Shown piece by piece: positions 33,401 through 40,807 of a stretch of DNA of 63,699 bases. How positions within the stretch are numbered: position 1 is the first letter of the stretch; the number at the start of each line of letters is the position of its first letter. The translations under genes were made by a program, and so were the position numbers. The stretch comes from an uncultured Coriobacteriaceae bacterium (lineage in GTDB: Bacteria > Actinomycetota > Coriobacteriia > Coriobacteriales > Atopobiaceae). The notes beneath the pieces are model-generated. The model was not told the DNA's origin, did no database searches, and was given only the letters and a program-made list of their open reading frames with translations. The stretch lies in the NCBI GenBank assembly GCA_900552935.1, contig USBN01000005.1, positions 1 to 63,699 on the forward strand, read 5' to 3'.

Positions 33401-35683
33401 AAAGTAGCGCCATATGACCTTTGGGGCCTATGCCCATATTGCAAATCATCTGCGATGAAGCCCATGAATGGTGACTATGGGAGAGTCGCTTTCTGGAGGG
33501 ATCCAATCGTTCGGGCTCTTGAAGGCGACGCGGAAGCACTTAAAGGCAGAATCAATACGGAGGAACATACTGCCCAGCTATCTCATAAGGACCAGGGGGA
33601 AGATACCTGGTCAACGACGGAAGAATTCGAGCTGCGTTTCCAGGACATTTTTGTGGGCGAGAACAGGGAACCAGTTGATGTACTCAGCTGCACTACGACT
33701 ATGGAAGTCGGTATCGACATTGGCTCTCTTACTGCTGTTGGCCTGAGGAATATCCCTCCGATGAGGGAGAACTATCAGCAAAGGGCGGGTCGCGCCGGTA
33801 GAAGGGGCTCGGCAATATCGACGATTGTCACATATGTGGACAACCGTCCTTTCGATAATGCGTATTTTCGTAATCCGGATAGGATAGTTCGCGGAGAACT
33901 TCGCGAGCCAAGAATCGATGTCAACAACGACAAGCTGATTAGGCGTCATCTTGCGACGGTTTTCTTTGCGAGACTGGGTGATGAAGTCGGTAGCTCGATT
34001 GAGGCAATTCCGCTTAATGAATTTGTGGAGACTTACTATCACGAGGAGCTGAGGAGGAGGATTGCCGAGCTAGGCTTTGATCGGGACGAGCTGAATCGTC
34101 TGGTTCCCAGAGGCTTCGAAGTTAATCAGCGCGAGCTGGGGAAGAGGCTTCTCTCTGAAATCGATGCGCTTGTCGAAGACTATAGGTTGAGGCCAGAGGT
34201 CTATCGCAAGGCAGAAGGGCGCGGGAACGAGTCCAAGTCCCTGCTAGACTGCTTGCTTGAGAGGGCGATTTTGCCCACGTATTCGTTCCCGCGAAATGTG
34301 GTGGGATTCGATATCGAGGACCCAAAGAATGGGAAAGGTCTGCTTCAGCGACCCGAGAGATCTCTTGATCTTGCGATAAGCGAATATGCTCCCGGACGTG
34401 AACTCGTCATTAACAAGAAGACGTATCTTGCTGGCGGATTCTATTCCCATGCATCGAAGTATTCAAAGATTGATGAGAATAGGCTGTTTCCCGCCAAAGC
34501 ATATTTTGAAAGTCGCGATTATCATTCCGCGCTGTACTTCTGCGAAAACCCTGCGTGCGGTTGGTTGGGAACTGCGGATTCCCTCGGTCCGAACCACACC
34601 TGTCCATTCTGTGGGGGAAACCGGCTTGAAGAACGGCCCTTCCTAAAGCCTTGGGGTTTTGCTCCTAAGAACGGAGGAGAGGCTGATGGTGCCAAGCTGC
34701 CCCCTAAGGACTCCTATGCTGAGCCTCCGAGCTATTCCGCAACGCCGAGTAAGGAATTGACGAGGTCCACCATCGATAGGATTTCGTATTCAAACGAAAG
34801 CGACTGCTCCCTGGTCATAGCGAATAGGGGGCCTGCCAGGGGCGGTTTTGATGTCTGCAGGAAATGTGGTGCGGCGTATCCTTCGACGCAGAGGAACGAG
34901 GTGAGGAGCAAAATCAAACCTCCCTTTAAAAGAGATTGCAAGGGCGCTTTTGCCTACTGCGACCACTCTTTTGTCGAGGATATGGTTATCGGCGACGTGT
35001 TCAAGACGGACCTTGTTCTCTTTGCAATGGAAATCAATCCAAAAGAAGTCTGTACCTTCTATGAGAATCGATGGCTCAGGAGGGCGGTAGTCTCGCTGGC
35101 CGAGGCATTTCGCCTTGCCGCGGTTGGCTATCTGGATATTGATTTCTCCGAGCTGTGCGTTGGTAGTCGCCTTCGCTACGGTGGCGACGTATGCTATGCC
35201 GATATTTTTCTTTACGACTCGCTTTCTAGCGGAGCTGGGTATTCGTCGATGCTAGGAAACGATGAAACTCTGTGTGAGCTGCTCGAACGGTCGAGAGCGA
35301 TTCTTGAGGACTGCACTTGTGATTCGGCCTGTCTCGAGTGCCTTAAGCACTACCAGAATAAGTCTGTTCACAAGCTGCTAAATCGTTTCGATGCTCTTGA
35401 CCTTCTCAATTACGTTGAGACGGGCGAGGTGAGAAAGGAAACAAGGAAGGCGCATAAGGCCCTCTTTGCTCCCCTGATTGAAGCGTTCAAACTCGAACCA
35501 AATCTTTGTGCAGAGGAAGAAGGCGACGTCCTGCTGGTTGAACTCGGAACTACTAAAAGAACTGTCAGGGTGATACCCGATATGGTCAATAAGAGCACGT
35601 TGGACTCTTCTCTCATTTTCTGGGAAAGAGAGCTTGAAAAGAGCCTGCCTATAGTCTTCGACGAAATCGTCCAGAGCCTTTAG
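30458..35683 (+). CDS. Giant DEAD/DEAH-box helicase with DUF1998 C-terminus (DruE-like)
   Basis: A 1741-residue superfamily 2 helicase. Walker A is VSTGTGSGKTECF (about 112-124), the DEAH box VIIDEAHMYKG (about 317), motif III TSAS (about 357), and the C-terminal helicase motifs TTTMEVGIDIGSL and QQRAGRAGRRGSA (about 1085-1115). Zinc-finger-like cysteine pairs occur throughout (CPRCGKVAPYDLWGLCPYC about 976; CENPACG and CPFCGG about 1361-1385). The end carries the DUF1998 signature SLSSGAGYSS and CTCDSACLECLKHYQNK (about 1616-1632), as in MrfA-like helicases and in the large helicases of the Druantia, Dpd and DISARM systems. At 1741 residues it is far longer than MrfA/YprA repair helicases (about 750), favouring a defence role. 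Confidence 0.9.
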   Translation: MTAEYGVESIRRELKKTIVDYVETEYFGKTDELRARVDKELREDGVLFQEPYFEATPSYSIAEDGIRRCAIPDKAKKSLLAMAESHRGVFSSPYAHQIDALEAFWNGNDVLVSTGTGSGKTECFMWPMISKLSTEACGCPSWKDRAVRTLILYPMNALVADQVARLRKILGGASDDLMAAFAPGAPKARRPQFGMYTGRTPYPGSKRNCDRDAAYSATLIRDIVELGEEDRKKLADSGRLPEKANLESYAERLKTNKDPWSEDDAELLTRFEMQQHVPDVLVTNYSMLQYMLIRRSENNIWKATSDWLKAQPSEKLLVIIDEAHMYKGAAGGEVALLLRRLAFKLGVGTDRFQFILTSASIPDDDASTIRFFEDMTGKTGETLTIVRGKSTKQNPSGKPELSGAALRSVDLDALRGDDVAVSETIASFIAEATGQEAAASDLSEMRGLLGECLSKTATYCRLENAVRGGCHTLDDLVLDVFPNDDGKKEELDALINLAVLATDNSGKPLLPVRMHMFIRGVQGLTVCSNPDCPDHADDSLAFGKVYLNKPVGRCSCGAKTYTLMTDRSCGALFLRGYASSTDQDFYFWNERPEKDEGYFEIDLYVPKKGEKLENLRTGWLDSMTGLVRTDDCFAGHPRFIKVAFCPPEGEGEDATFSTCPRCKGRSGLVDFVTHGNEPFFNVVARQFEIQKGSTDPEVLKANPNAGKKVILFADSRQGAARTAKDLTDASDKNLAAKVISLAAKELESWPVGDRDKNLSNLYPAFLKVLHDNDVRMFSGDSRSALEEKLRTLDDIDFHNDEDAYADLLDSVEAKPEAFSERLLTCLCDRYRSLTDSTIAWLAPSKFGRKAAKKALAKHGIEMGNEEFDALFFAWSSYALVRRFALDPAIKPGVRVRAMEFVGSYGLPRDDVFQGQKQGKSSLAALIKDKKGEDGFHAIEEALGSFLEPPSWDSGGYQFIATNRVCLKINPFEDWKYCPRCGKVAPYDLWGLCPYCKSSAMKPMNGDYGRVAFWRDPIVRALEGDAEALKGRINTEEHTAQLSHKDQGEDTWSTTEEFELRFQDIFVGENREPVDVLSCTTTMEVGIDIGSLTAVGLRNIPPMRENYQQRAGRAGRRGSAISTIVTYVDNRPFDNAYFRNPDRIVRGELREPRIDVNNDKLIRRHLATVFFARLGDEVGSSIEAIPLNEFVETYYHEELRRRIAELGFDRDELNRLVPRGFEVNQRELGKRLLSEIDALVEDYRLRPEVYRKAEGRGNESKSLLDCLLERAILPTYSFPRNVVGFDIEDPKNGKGLLQRPERSLDLAISEYAPGRELVINKKTYLAGGFYSHASKYSKIDENRLFPAKAYFESRDYHSALYFCENPACGWLGTADSLGPNHTCPFCGGNRLEERPFLKPWGFAPKNGGEADGAKLPPKDSYAEPPSYSATPSKELTRSTIDRISYSNESDCSLVIANRGPARGGFDVCRKCGAAYPSTQRNEVRSKIKPPFKRDCKGAFAYCDHSFVEDMVIGDVFKTDLVLFAMEINPKEVCTFYENRWLRRAVVSLAEAFRLAAVGYLDIDFSELCVGSRLRYGGDVCYADIFLYDSLSSGAGYSSMLGNDETLCELLERSRAILEDCTCDSACLECLKHYQNKSVHKLLNRFDALDLLNYVETGEVRKETRKAHKALFAPLIEAFKLEPNLCAEEEGDVLLVELGTTKRTVRVIPDMVNKSTLDSSLIFWERELEKSLPIVFDEIVQSL

Positions 35684-35687
35684 GGAT

Positions 35688-35764
35688 AAAACGAGCTTGG
35701 CGTTTTTTTGGGTTGGCAACAGAATGCGCCCGCAGCCTGCGGATGGTTCACAGGCTGCGGGCGC
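35688..35764 (+). terminator. Two successive terminators after the helicase gene
   Basis: First, AAACG-loop-CGTTT with a run of seven T (35688-35709) starts five bases after the stop. Second, a strong 14-bp stem GCGCCCGCAGCCTG (35726-35739) pairs with its complement ending at 35764 and is followed by TCTGTTATTT. Together they insulate the block from the thiamine operon. Confidence 0.8.
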
Positions 35765-35791
35765 TCTGTTATTTGCGGCTCGTATCCGGCG

Positions 35792-35890
35792 CTAATTATC
35801 CATGACGCCTTCTGCTTCGAGTACCTCTGACGCGTTTTGCGCCCAAGACCTGTCTATGTAGAAAGACTGATCATTTGCGAGGGAGCTCTG
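35792..35890 (-). pseudogene. Possible 3' relic of a minus-strand gene
   Basis: The minus strand reads QSSLANDQSFYIDRSWAQNA then SEVLEAEGVMDN and a stop: 32 residues with gene-like composition and the lower GC of the defence block. Upstream on that strand the frame turns abruptly into Arg/Ala/Gly-rich, non-gene-like sequence at the GC-rich junction near 35900. It may be the truncated end of a gene cut when the block was inserted. It has no start or ribosome site. Confidence 0.25.
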
Positions 35891-36049
35891 CTTGCGCGTT
35901 GTTCGCGCCCCCCTGTCGCCCGCCGTGTCCCTCGCTCCACCCGCGCCGCCTGCTGCGCGCGTGGCCCCGCTGCGCTCCCGATTCGCCCGTCCCGCGCGCC
36001 GCGGAGATAAAACCATTTGCTCGACATCTCGACGTGCTATTATTCGTGC

Positions 36050-36143
36050 CGTAACAGGGGGCTGGCGCATGCCGGCTGAGATTGGGCCTAGGATTGCGGC
36101 CCTGACCTAAAACCTGATCTGGGTAATGCCAGCGTAGGGAACC
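36050..36143 (+). promoter_or_regulatory. TPP (thiamine pyrophosphate) riboswitch
   Basis: The THI element is clear from CAGGGGG (from 36054) through CTGAGAT (about 36076-36082) to the near-invariant ACCTGATCTGG (36112-36122), TAATGCCAGC and GTAGGGAA (36135-36142). These are the P1, J2/4 and P4-P5 signatures of the class. A stable hairpin follows at 36162-36188 and the thiamine-binding gene starts at 36248, so TPP should shut off the operon. Confidence 0.95.
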
Positions 36144-36161
36144 AATACGTGCGATTCGTAC

Positions 36162-36188
36162 GGGGCTCCCGCCAATGGCGAGGGCCCC
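36162..36188 (+). terminator. Hairpin in the TPP riboswitch expression platform
   Basis: GGGGCTCCCGCC (36162-36173) pairs imperfectly with GGCGAGGGCCCC (36177-36188) around a short AAT loop, then GATTCGTTTGG. It lies 18 bases after the aptamer. The U-run is poor, so whether it acts as a terminator or blocks translation is open. Confidence 0.5.
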
Positions 36189-36247
36189 GATTCGTTTGGC
36201 GGTGCGCCGCCCGGCGAGCTCGGACCCTCGCGGAAAGCGAGGTTTGC

Positions 36248-36556
36248 ATGGAATGTAGTGTCGCGATTCAGGTCCTGCCGATGGACGCGGTCGATGAGGA
36301 CGAGGTCATCCGCGTGGTCGACGCCGTCATCGAGGAGATCCAGAAGTACGACGTGAACCCGTATGTCGGTCCGTTCGAGACCGCCATCGAGGGCGACTAT
36401 GACACCTGCATGGAGGTCCTTAAGCGCTGCCAGCTCGTAGCCGCCGAGGCTGGCTGCGGCCAGGTCATGACCTACGCCAAGATCGACTACAAGCCGAATG
36501 GCGCCGTCCTCTCCACCGAGAAGAAGGTCGGCAAGTACCACCAGGACGAGAACTAG
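36248..36556 (+). CDS. MTH1187-family thiamine-binding protein
   Basis: A 102-residue protein of the MTH1187/YkoF-like (DUF77) family, which adopts a ferredoxin-like fold and binds thiamine or its pyrimidine moiety. Family features are SVAIQVLPMD at the start, YDVNPYVGPFETAIEGDYDT in the middle and VMTYAKIDYKP before the end. The ATG at 36248 has GAGG five bases upstream. It is the first gene behind the TPP riboswitch and lies three bases before the ABC permease, so it is part of the uptake operon, probably as a soluble carrier or sensor of the imported compound. Confidence 0.9.
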   Translation: MECSVAIQVLPMDAVDEDEVIRVVDAVIEEIQKYDVNPYVGPFETAIEGDYDTCMEVLKRCQLVAAEAGCGQVMTYAKIDYKPNGAVLSTEKKVGKYHQDEN

Positions 36557-36559
36557 CCC

Positions 36560-37474
36560 ATGGCCTCGCGCTCGAAGGACAAGGACGTGGCTACCGGGGA
36601 CGCCTCGGCGGGAAGCCGCGCGAACGGCAACTCAACGAAAAACGCCGCTGCGTGCCATGCGGCCACGAAGGGCGCCACAGCCGTTCAGGTCGATGCGGGC
36701 AACGGCGCCGTGCGCCCTCGGGCGCGCTGGGTCGCGCCGGTGCTGACGGTTGCCACGCTTCTCGTGTTGTGGCAGCTCGTCTGCATGGCGGGCCTCGTTC
36801 CCACCTACCTGCTGCCGAGCCCGGTGCAGGTCGTCCAGGCACTCGTGGCCGATCTCCCGCTACTCGTGAGCCATTCGGGCGTCACGATCGCCGAGGCGCT
36901 TCTCGGCCTTGTCTTGGGTGTCGCCGTGGGCTTCGTCGTCGCCGTCTTCATGGACCGCTTCGAGGCCGTCTATCGCGCGCTCGACCCGATCGTCACCATC
37001 TCGCAGACCATTCCCACCGTGGCCATCGCCCCGCTTCTCGTGCTGTGGTTTGGCTACGGGTTGATGCCAAAGGTGCTGCTCGTCGTGCTGGGGACGTTCT
37101 TTCCCGTCACCGTGTCGCTTGCGAGCGGCTTCCGTAGCGTCGACCCGGACGTCATCGACCTCATGCGCACCATGAACGCGACGCGCGCTCAGATCTTCTG
37201 GTACGCGAAGCTGCCCGCCGCTGCGGAGAGCTTCTTCGCGGGCCTCAAGATCAGCGCGACGTATGCCGTGGTGGGTGCCGTGGTCTCCGAGTGGCTCGGT
37301 GGCTTCGTGGGCCTTGGCGTCTACATGACGCGTGTTCGCAAGTCCTATTCGTACGACAAGATGTTTGCCGTCATCCTCATCATCTCGGCCCTTTCCCTGC
37401 TGCTCATGGGGCTCGTCTCCGTGCTGCGTAAGGCGTGCATGCCGTGGGACAGGGCAGAAAGGAAGAATCAGTAA
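36560..37474 (+). CDS. ABC transporter permease for a thiamine precursor (ThiX-like)
   Basis: A 304-residue permease of the BPD_transp_1 class. The first 55 residues are a low-complexity, charged/Ala-rich tail, followed by about six membrane helices. The EAA-loop equivalent is in ATRAQIFWYAKLPAAAESFFAGLK. SSuC/TauC-like features (LPSPVQVVQAL, SQTIPTVAIAPLLVLWFGYG) place it among importers of small organic molecules; the THI5-like partner and TPP riboswitch point to hydroxymethylpyrimidine or formylaminopyrimidine. Its stop overlaps the next start (TAATG). Confidence 0.9.
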   Translation: MASRSKDKDVATGDASAGSRANGNSTKNAAACHAATKGATAVQVDAGNGAVRPRARWVAPVLTVATLLVLWQLVCMAGLVPTYLLPSPVQVVQALVADLPLLVSHSGVTIAEALLGLVLGVAVGFVVAVFMDRFEAVYRALDPIVTISQTIPTVAIAPLLVLWFGYGLMPKVLLVVLGTFFPVTVSLASGFRSVDPDVIDLMRTMNATRAQIFWYAKLPAAAESFFAGLKISATYAVVGAVVSEWLGGFVGLGVYMTRVRKSYSYDKMFAVILIISALSLLLMGLVSVLRKACMPWDRAERKNQ

Positions 37475-38517
37475 TGACCAAGTCCTCCATCTCTCGCCGC
37501 GAGTTCGTGGCGGGCGCCGGAATCGCCACCTCCGCCGTCGCGCTTGCCGGCCTCACCGCTTGCGGCGGCCAGAACGCCGCCTCCACCGCCGCCGCTTCCA
37601 CCGCCGCCGCGGGTGACGCCACCAAGCTCACGTTCGTGCTCGACTACACGCCCAACACCAACCACTCCGGCGTCTACGTGGCCATCACCAAGGGCTTCTA
37701 TGCCGACGAGGGCCTCGACGTCGAGGTCGTCCAGCCGCCCGAGGATGGCGCTGACGCCCTCGTGGGCACCGGCAAGGCCCAGTTCGGCATGGGTTACCAG
37801 GACGTCATGGCCAACTACCTCGGCTCTGACGATCCGCTGCCCGTGACGGCCATCGCCGCGACCATCCAGCACAACACCTCCGGCATCATGAGCCGCGCCG
37901 GCGAGGGTATCGACCGCCCGCGCGGCATGGAGGGCAAGCGCTACGGCACCTGGGACCAGGACGTCGAGAAGGCCATGGTCAAGAGCGTCGTCGAGACCGA
38001 CGGCGGCGACTTCTCCAAGGTCCAGCTCGTTCCCTCCGGTGACGAGGTCAGCGGCCTGAAGTCCAACCAGTTCGACTGCGTGTGGGGCTACGAGGGCTGG
38101 GGCCTGCAGAACGCCAAGCTCCAGGACCTCGCCTGCGACTACTGGTCCTTCCGTAGCGTTGACTCCGTCTTCGACTACTACACTCCGGTCATCATCGCCA
38201 ACAACGAGTTCCTCGCCAACAGCCCCGAGGTCGCCAAGGCGTTCCTCCGCGCCACGAAGAAGGGCTACGAGTTCTGCGTGACGAACCCGGACGAGGCTGC
38301 CCAGATCCTCGTCGACGCCGCGCCCGAGACCGACGCGGACCTCGCGAAGGCCAGCGCCGAGTACCTCGCTGACCAGTACACCGCCGATGCCTCCAGCTGG
38401 GGCATCATCGATTCCGAGCGCTGGGCCAAGTTCTACACCTGGATGAACGACAACCAGCTCACGCCCGTCGCGCTTGATGTTAACGGCGGCTTCAGCATGG
38501 ACTATCTGGAGCAGTAG
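37474..38517 (+). CDS. ABC substrate-binding lipoprotein, NMT1/THI5-like
   Basis: A 347-residue binding protein. The N-terminus has a twin-arginine motif SRREF, a hydrophobic stretch and a lipobox LTAC-GG, so it is exported (probably by Tat) and lipid-anchored. The mature part is the THI5/NMT1-like fold of pyrimidine-precursor-binding proteins: LTFVLDYTPNTNHSGVYVAI, ITKGFYADEGLDVEVVQPPE and FGMGYQDVMANYL. It delivers substrate to the permease upstream. The ATG at 37474 overlaps the permease stop, with GGAAG upstream. Confidence 0.93.
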   Translation: MTKSSISRREFVAGAGIATSAVALAGLTACGGQNAASTAAASTAAAGDATKLTFVLDYTPNTNHSGVYVAITKGFYADEGLDVEVVQPPEDGADALVGTGKAQFGMGYQDVMANYLGSDDPLPVTAIAATIQHNTSGIMSRAGEGIDRPRGMEGKRYGTWDQDVEKAMVKSVVETDGGDFSKVQLVPSGDEVSGLKSNQFDCVWGYEGWGLQNAKLQDLACDYWSFRSVDSVFDYYTPVIIANNEFLANSPEVAKAFLRATKKGYEFCVTNPDEAAQILVDAAPETDADLAKASAEYLADQYTADASSWGIIDSERWAKFYTWMNDNQLTPVALDVNGGFSMDYLEQ

Positions 38518-38518
38518 G

Positions 38519-39388
38519 GTGACTGTGTCTGAGGATAGGGGAGAGGTGCGTGCGGACGCCGACGGCGTGGATGCTGCCGCGGGCATCGGTGCCGAGGACG
38601 CCATGGTCGCCGCGTCGAGCGCTCCATCCGCGCCCGCGCTTGAGGTCCACCACCTCACGCTCGCGTGGGAGGCGGGCGGCACGCCGACGGTTGAGGGCGT
38701 CTCACTCTCGGTCGCGCCGGGAGAGATGGTGTGCCTCGTGGGCCGCTCCGGCTGCGGAAAGTCGACGCTTTTCCACGGCCTCGCTGGTCTCACGACGCCC
38801 GTTTCTGGCGAGGTCCTGCTCCATGGGGAGGACGTCACGGGAAGGCCCGGTCGCATCTCGTACATGCTGCAGAAGGACCTTCTCCTGCCTCAGCGCACCA
38901 TCATCGATAACGTCTGCCTGCCACTTCTCCTCTCCGGCATGCCGCGTCGCGAGGCACACACTAAGGCGGAGCCGCTCTTCGAGCGCTTCGGGCTTGACGG
39001 CACGCAGGCGAGCTATCCCGGCGAGCTGTCCGGAGGCATGCGCCAGCGTGCGGCCCTGCTTCGCACCTATCTTATGGACAACGACGTCGTCCTCATGGAC
39101 GAGCCGTTTAGCGCGCTTGACGCCCTGACGCGTCGGGATATGCGCTCGTGGTTCCTCTCCATGGTGACTGACCTGGGCATTTCCTGCGTTCTCATCACGC
39201 ATGACGTGGATGAGGCGGTAGAGATGGCCGATCGGGTCCTTGTCATGCGCGGCAACCCCAAGGAGGGGCGTCCGAGCAACCTCGTGGGCGAGGTGCCCGT
39301 CGATGTCTCGCGTGACGCGCGAGGGGAGTGGCTTCTCACGCCTGCCTCGCTCGACGTGAAGCGAAGGGTGCTGGAGCTGCTGGGGTAG
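38519..39388 (+). CDS. ABC transporter ATPase for a thiamine precursor (ThiZ-like)
   Basis: The ATPase subunit of the uptake system. Walker A is GRSGCGKSTL, the Q-loop MLQKDLLLPQ, the signature LSGGMRQRAALL, Walker B DVVLMDEPFSALD, and the switch His is in ITHDVDEA. The GTG at 38519 starts one base after the previous stop; a second GTG at 38525 is possible. The first 35 residues are acidic, Ala-rich and unlike the family. Nitrate/sulfonate/THI-type importers use this class. It is the last gene of the riboswitch operon. Confidence 0.92.
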   Translation: MTVSEDRGEVRADADGVDAAAGIGAEDAMVAASSAPSAPALEVHHLTLAWEAGGTPTVEGVSLSVAPGEMVCLVGRSGCGKSTLFHGLAGLTTPVSGEVLLHGEDVTGRPGRISYMLQKDLLLPQRTIIDNVCLPLLLSGMPRREAHTKAEPLFERFGLDGTQASYPGELSGGMRQRAALLRTYLMDNDVVLMDEPFSALDALTRRDMRSWFLSMVTDLGISCVLITHDVDEAVEMADRVLVMRGNPKEGRPSNLVGEVPVDVSRDARGEWLLTPASLDVKRRVLELLG

Positions 39389-39428
39389 GGTGCCCGGACG
39401 GCCACTGACGGCACCCGCGGCTCTCGAT

Positions 39429-39514
39429 GGCCGCTGATGCCCGCTCCCGGGGAAGGCGTTTCTGCGGTTTGATGGCTGCCGATACCCGCTCCCAGGGGCG
39501 TTTCTGCGGCTCGA
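39429..39514. repeat. Imperfect direct repeat after the thiamine operon
   Basis: Two units of about 41-43 bp, each of the form GGCNGMYGATRCCCGCTCCC then GGCGTTTCTGCGG, occupy 39429-39471 and 39474-39514. They lie between the ATPase stop and the terminator. No function is apparent. Confidence 0.7.
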
Positions 39515-39521
39515 AGGCATC

Positions 39522-39567
39522 AAAAAGGCGGCGCAGGTGGGAATGGTTCCCATCCTGCGCCGCCTTT
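39522..39567. terminator. Bidirectional terminator between convergent genes
   Basis: AAAAAGGCGGCGCAGG (39522-39537) pairs with CCTGCGCCGCCTTT (about 39554-39567), giving A-rich and T-rich edges on both sides. It serves the thiamine operon and the oxidoreductase at 39668. Confidence 0.9.
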
Positions 39568-39667
39568 CGCGTTTCTCGATTTGCTCGCCAGCGCGCAGGC
39601 TCTCGTGCGAACGGAGCTTGGCCGCGTGGGCAAGCGGGCCCGCGCGCGATGCGCCCTTGGTCTCCGC

Positions 39668-40807
39668 CTACTCCACGCGGAAGTCGGACGAGAAGCGGAA
39701 GTCCGCCGGGAAGTGGACGTCCGCCTGGTTGCGAATCTCGTCGCAGACGCTGAGCGAGTTGAAGGTCACGCAGTCATAGCTCTGGAGCGCGCCGCGAACC
39801 GTGATCCCCCTTCCCCACAGCGTGTCGAGCTTCTCATCGCGAATGAGGGAGACGAAGTCCCTGAGCTCGTAGACCATGTTGTTCGTGCGACACTCGATGT
39901 CGAGCTCGCGCGTGGTCGAATTGGGCCTGTTCGATTCGGTCGAGGCACTGCCGCGAACCGCCTTGCCACGCGTCATGATGGACACGTGCTGCGGCGATGC
40001 CATCGAATCGATGGTCATCGTGCCGAGGTCGCCCTCAATCTGCGAGGGAAGCAGGTCTGTCGAGATCTTCGAATAGGCGAGCTCGACCACGAGGCCAGGC
40101 GTTCCGGAGTGAGGGCCGTAGGTGCAGAGCACGGAGCCGGCTCCGTCGATGATGCCGTTGGTGATCTCGCACTTAGAGTCCGAGATGAGTGTGGGCGCCG
40201 CAACGACCCTGTCCGGCATGCCGAATAGTGCGACCATGGGCTCGACCGTGTAGATGCCCATGTCCATGAGGGCACCGGACGCCATCTTGGTGTCGAAGAT
40301 GTTCGTGTGGCGACCAGCCTTCACATCGTCATAGCGCGAGGAGTACTTGCCGAAGCGGAAGGTCGCGCGGCGAAGGGTGCCGAGCTCCTCGAGGGAGCCG
40401 AAGATCTTGGCCCAGGCGGGATCGTGGATGGGGCGCATCGCTTCGAGCGCGATGACGTGGTGGAGCTCCGCCGCGGCATAAAGGGACTGCGTCTGGAAAC
40501 GGTTGGAGCAGGCCGGCTTCTCGATGAGGACGTGCTTATCGCCGCGGATGCAGGCGAGGGCCTGGTCAAAGTGGAGCGCGTTGGGGCTCGCGATGTAGAC
40601 GGCATCGACGTCCTTGCAGTTAGCGAGCTGCTCGAGTGTGGTGAACGGGCGAGTGCCACCGTGACGCTCGGTGAACTCGCGGGCTGTGATGGGATTGCGC
40701 GAGTAGGTGCCCACGTACTTGATGCTATCGACTTGCGCCGCTGCGTCGAGGAGGTCGTCGCTGATCATTGACGTTCCGATGGTGGCAAGGCGGATGGGCT
40801 CTGGCAT
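39668..40807 (-). CDS. Gfo/Idh/MocA-family NAD(P)-dependent oxidoreductase
   Basis: A 379-residue oxidoreductase with an N-terminal Rossmann fold (IRLATIGTSMISDDLLDAA; the usual GxGxxG is relaxed to GTSMIS) and the family signature VLIEKPACSNRFQTQ, whose EKP lysine lies at the active site. The C-terminal half is the beta-sheet substrate domain, including MASGALMDMGIYTVEPMVALFG. The ATG at 40807 has GAGGAG upstream. Members oxidise or isomerise sugars, inositol and related compounds. Substrate is not predictable, and no sugar genes lie beside it. Confidence 0.9.
   Translation of the reverse strand: MPEPIRLATIGTSMISDDLLDAAAQVDSIKYVGTYSRNPITAREFTERHGGTRPFTTLEQLANCKDVDAVYIASPNALHFDQALACIRGDKHVLIEKPACSNRFQTQSLYAAAELHHVIALEAMRPIHDPAWAKIFGSLEELGTLRRATFRFGKYSSRYDDVKAGRHTNIFDTKMASGALMDMGIYTVEPMVALFGMPDRVVAAPTLISDSKCEITNGIIDGAGSVLCTYGPHSGTPGLVVELAYSKISTDLLPSQIEGDLGTMTIDSMASPQHVSIMTRGKAVRGSASTESNRPNSTTRELDIECRTNNMVYELRDFVSLIRDEKLDTLWGRGITVRGALQSYDCVTFNSLSVCDEIRNQADVHFPADFRFSSDFRVE

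Noticed and set aside
30458..35683. MrfA/YprA-type mitomycin-repair helicase
   Set aside because: MrfA is about 750 residues and encoded alone or with an exonuclease; this one is 1741 residues and translationally coupled to unknown genes.
24730..35900. Integrative element with att sites
   Set aside because: I looked for integrase or transposase genes and for flanking direct repeats and found none; the nearest tRNA gene (41862) is 6 kb away.
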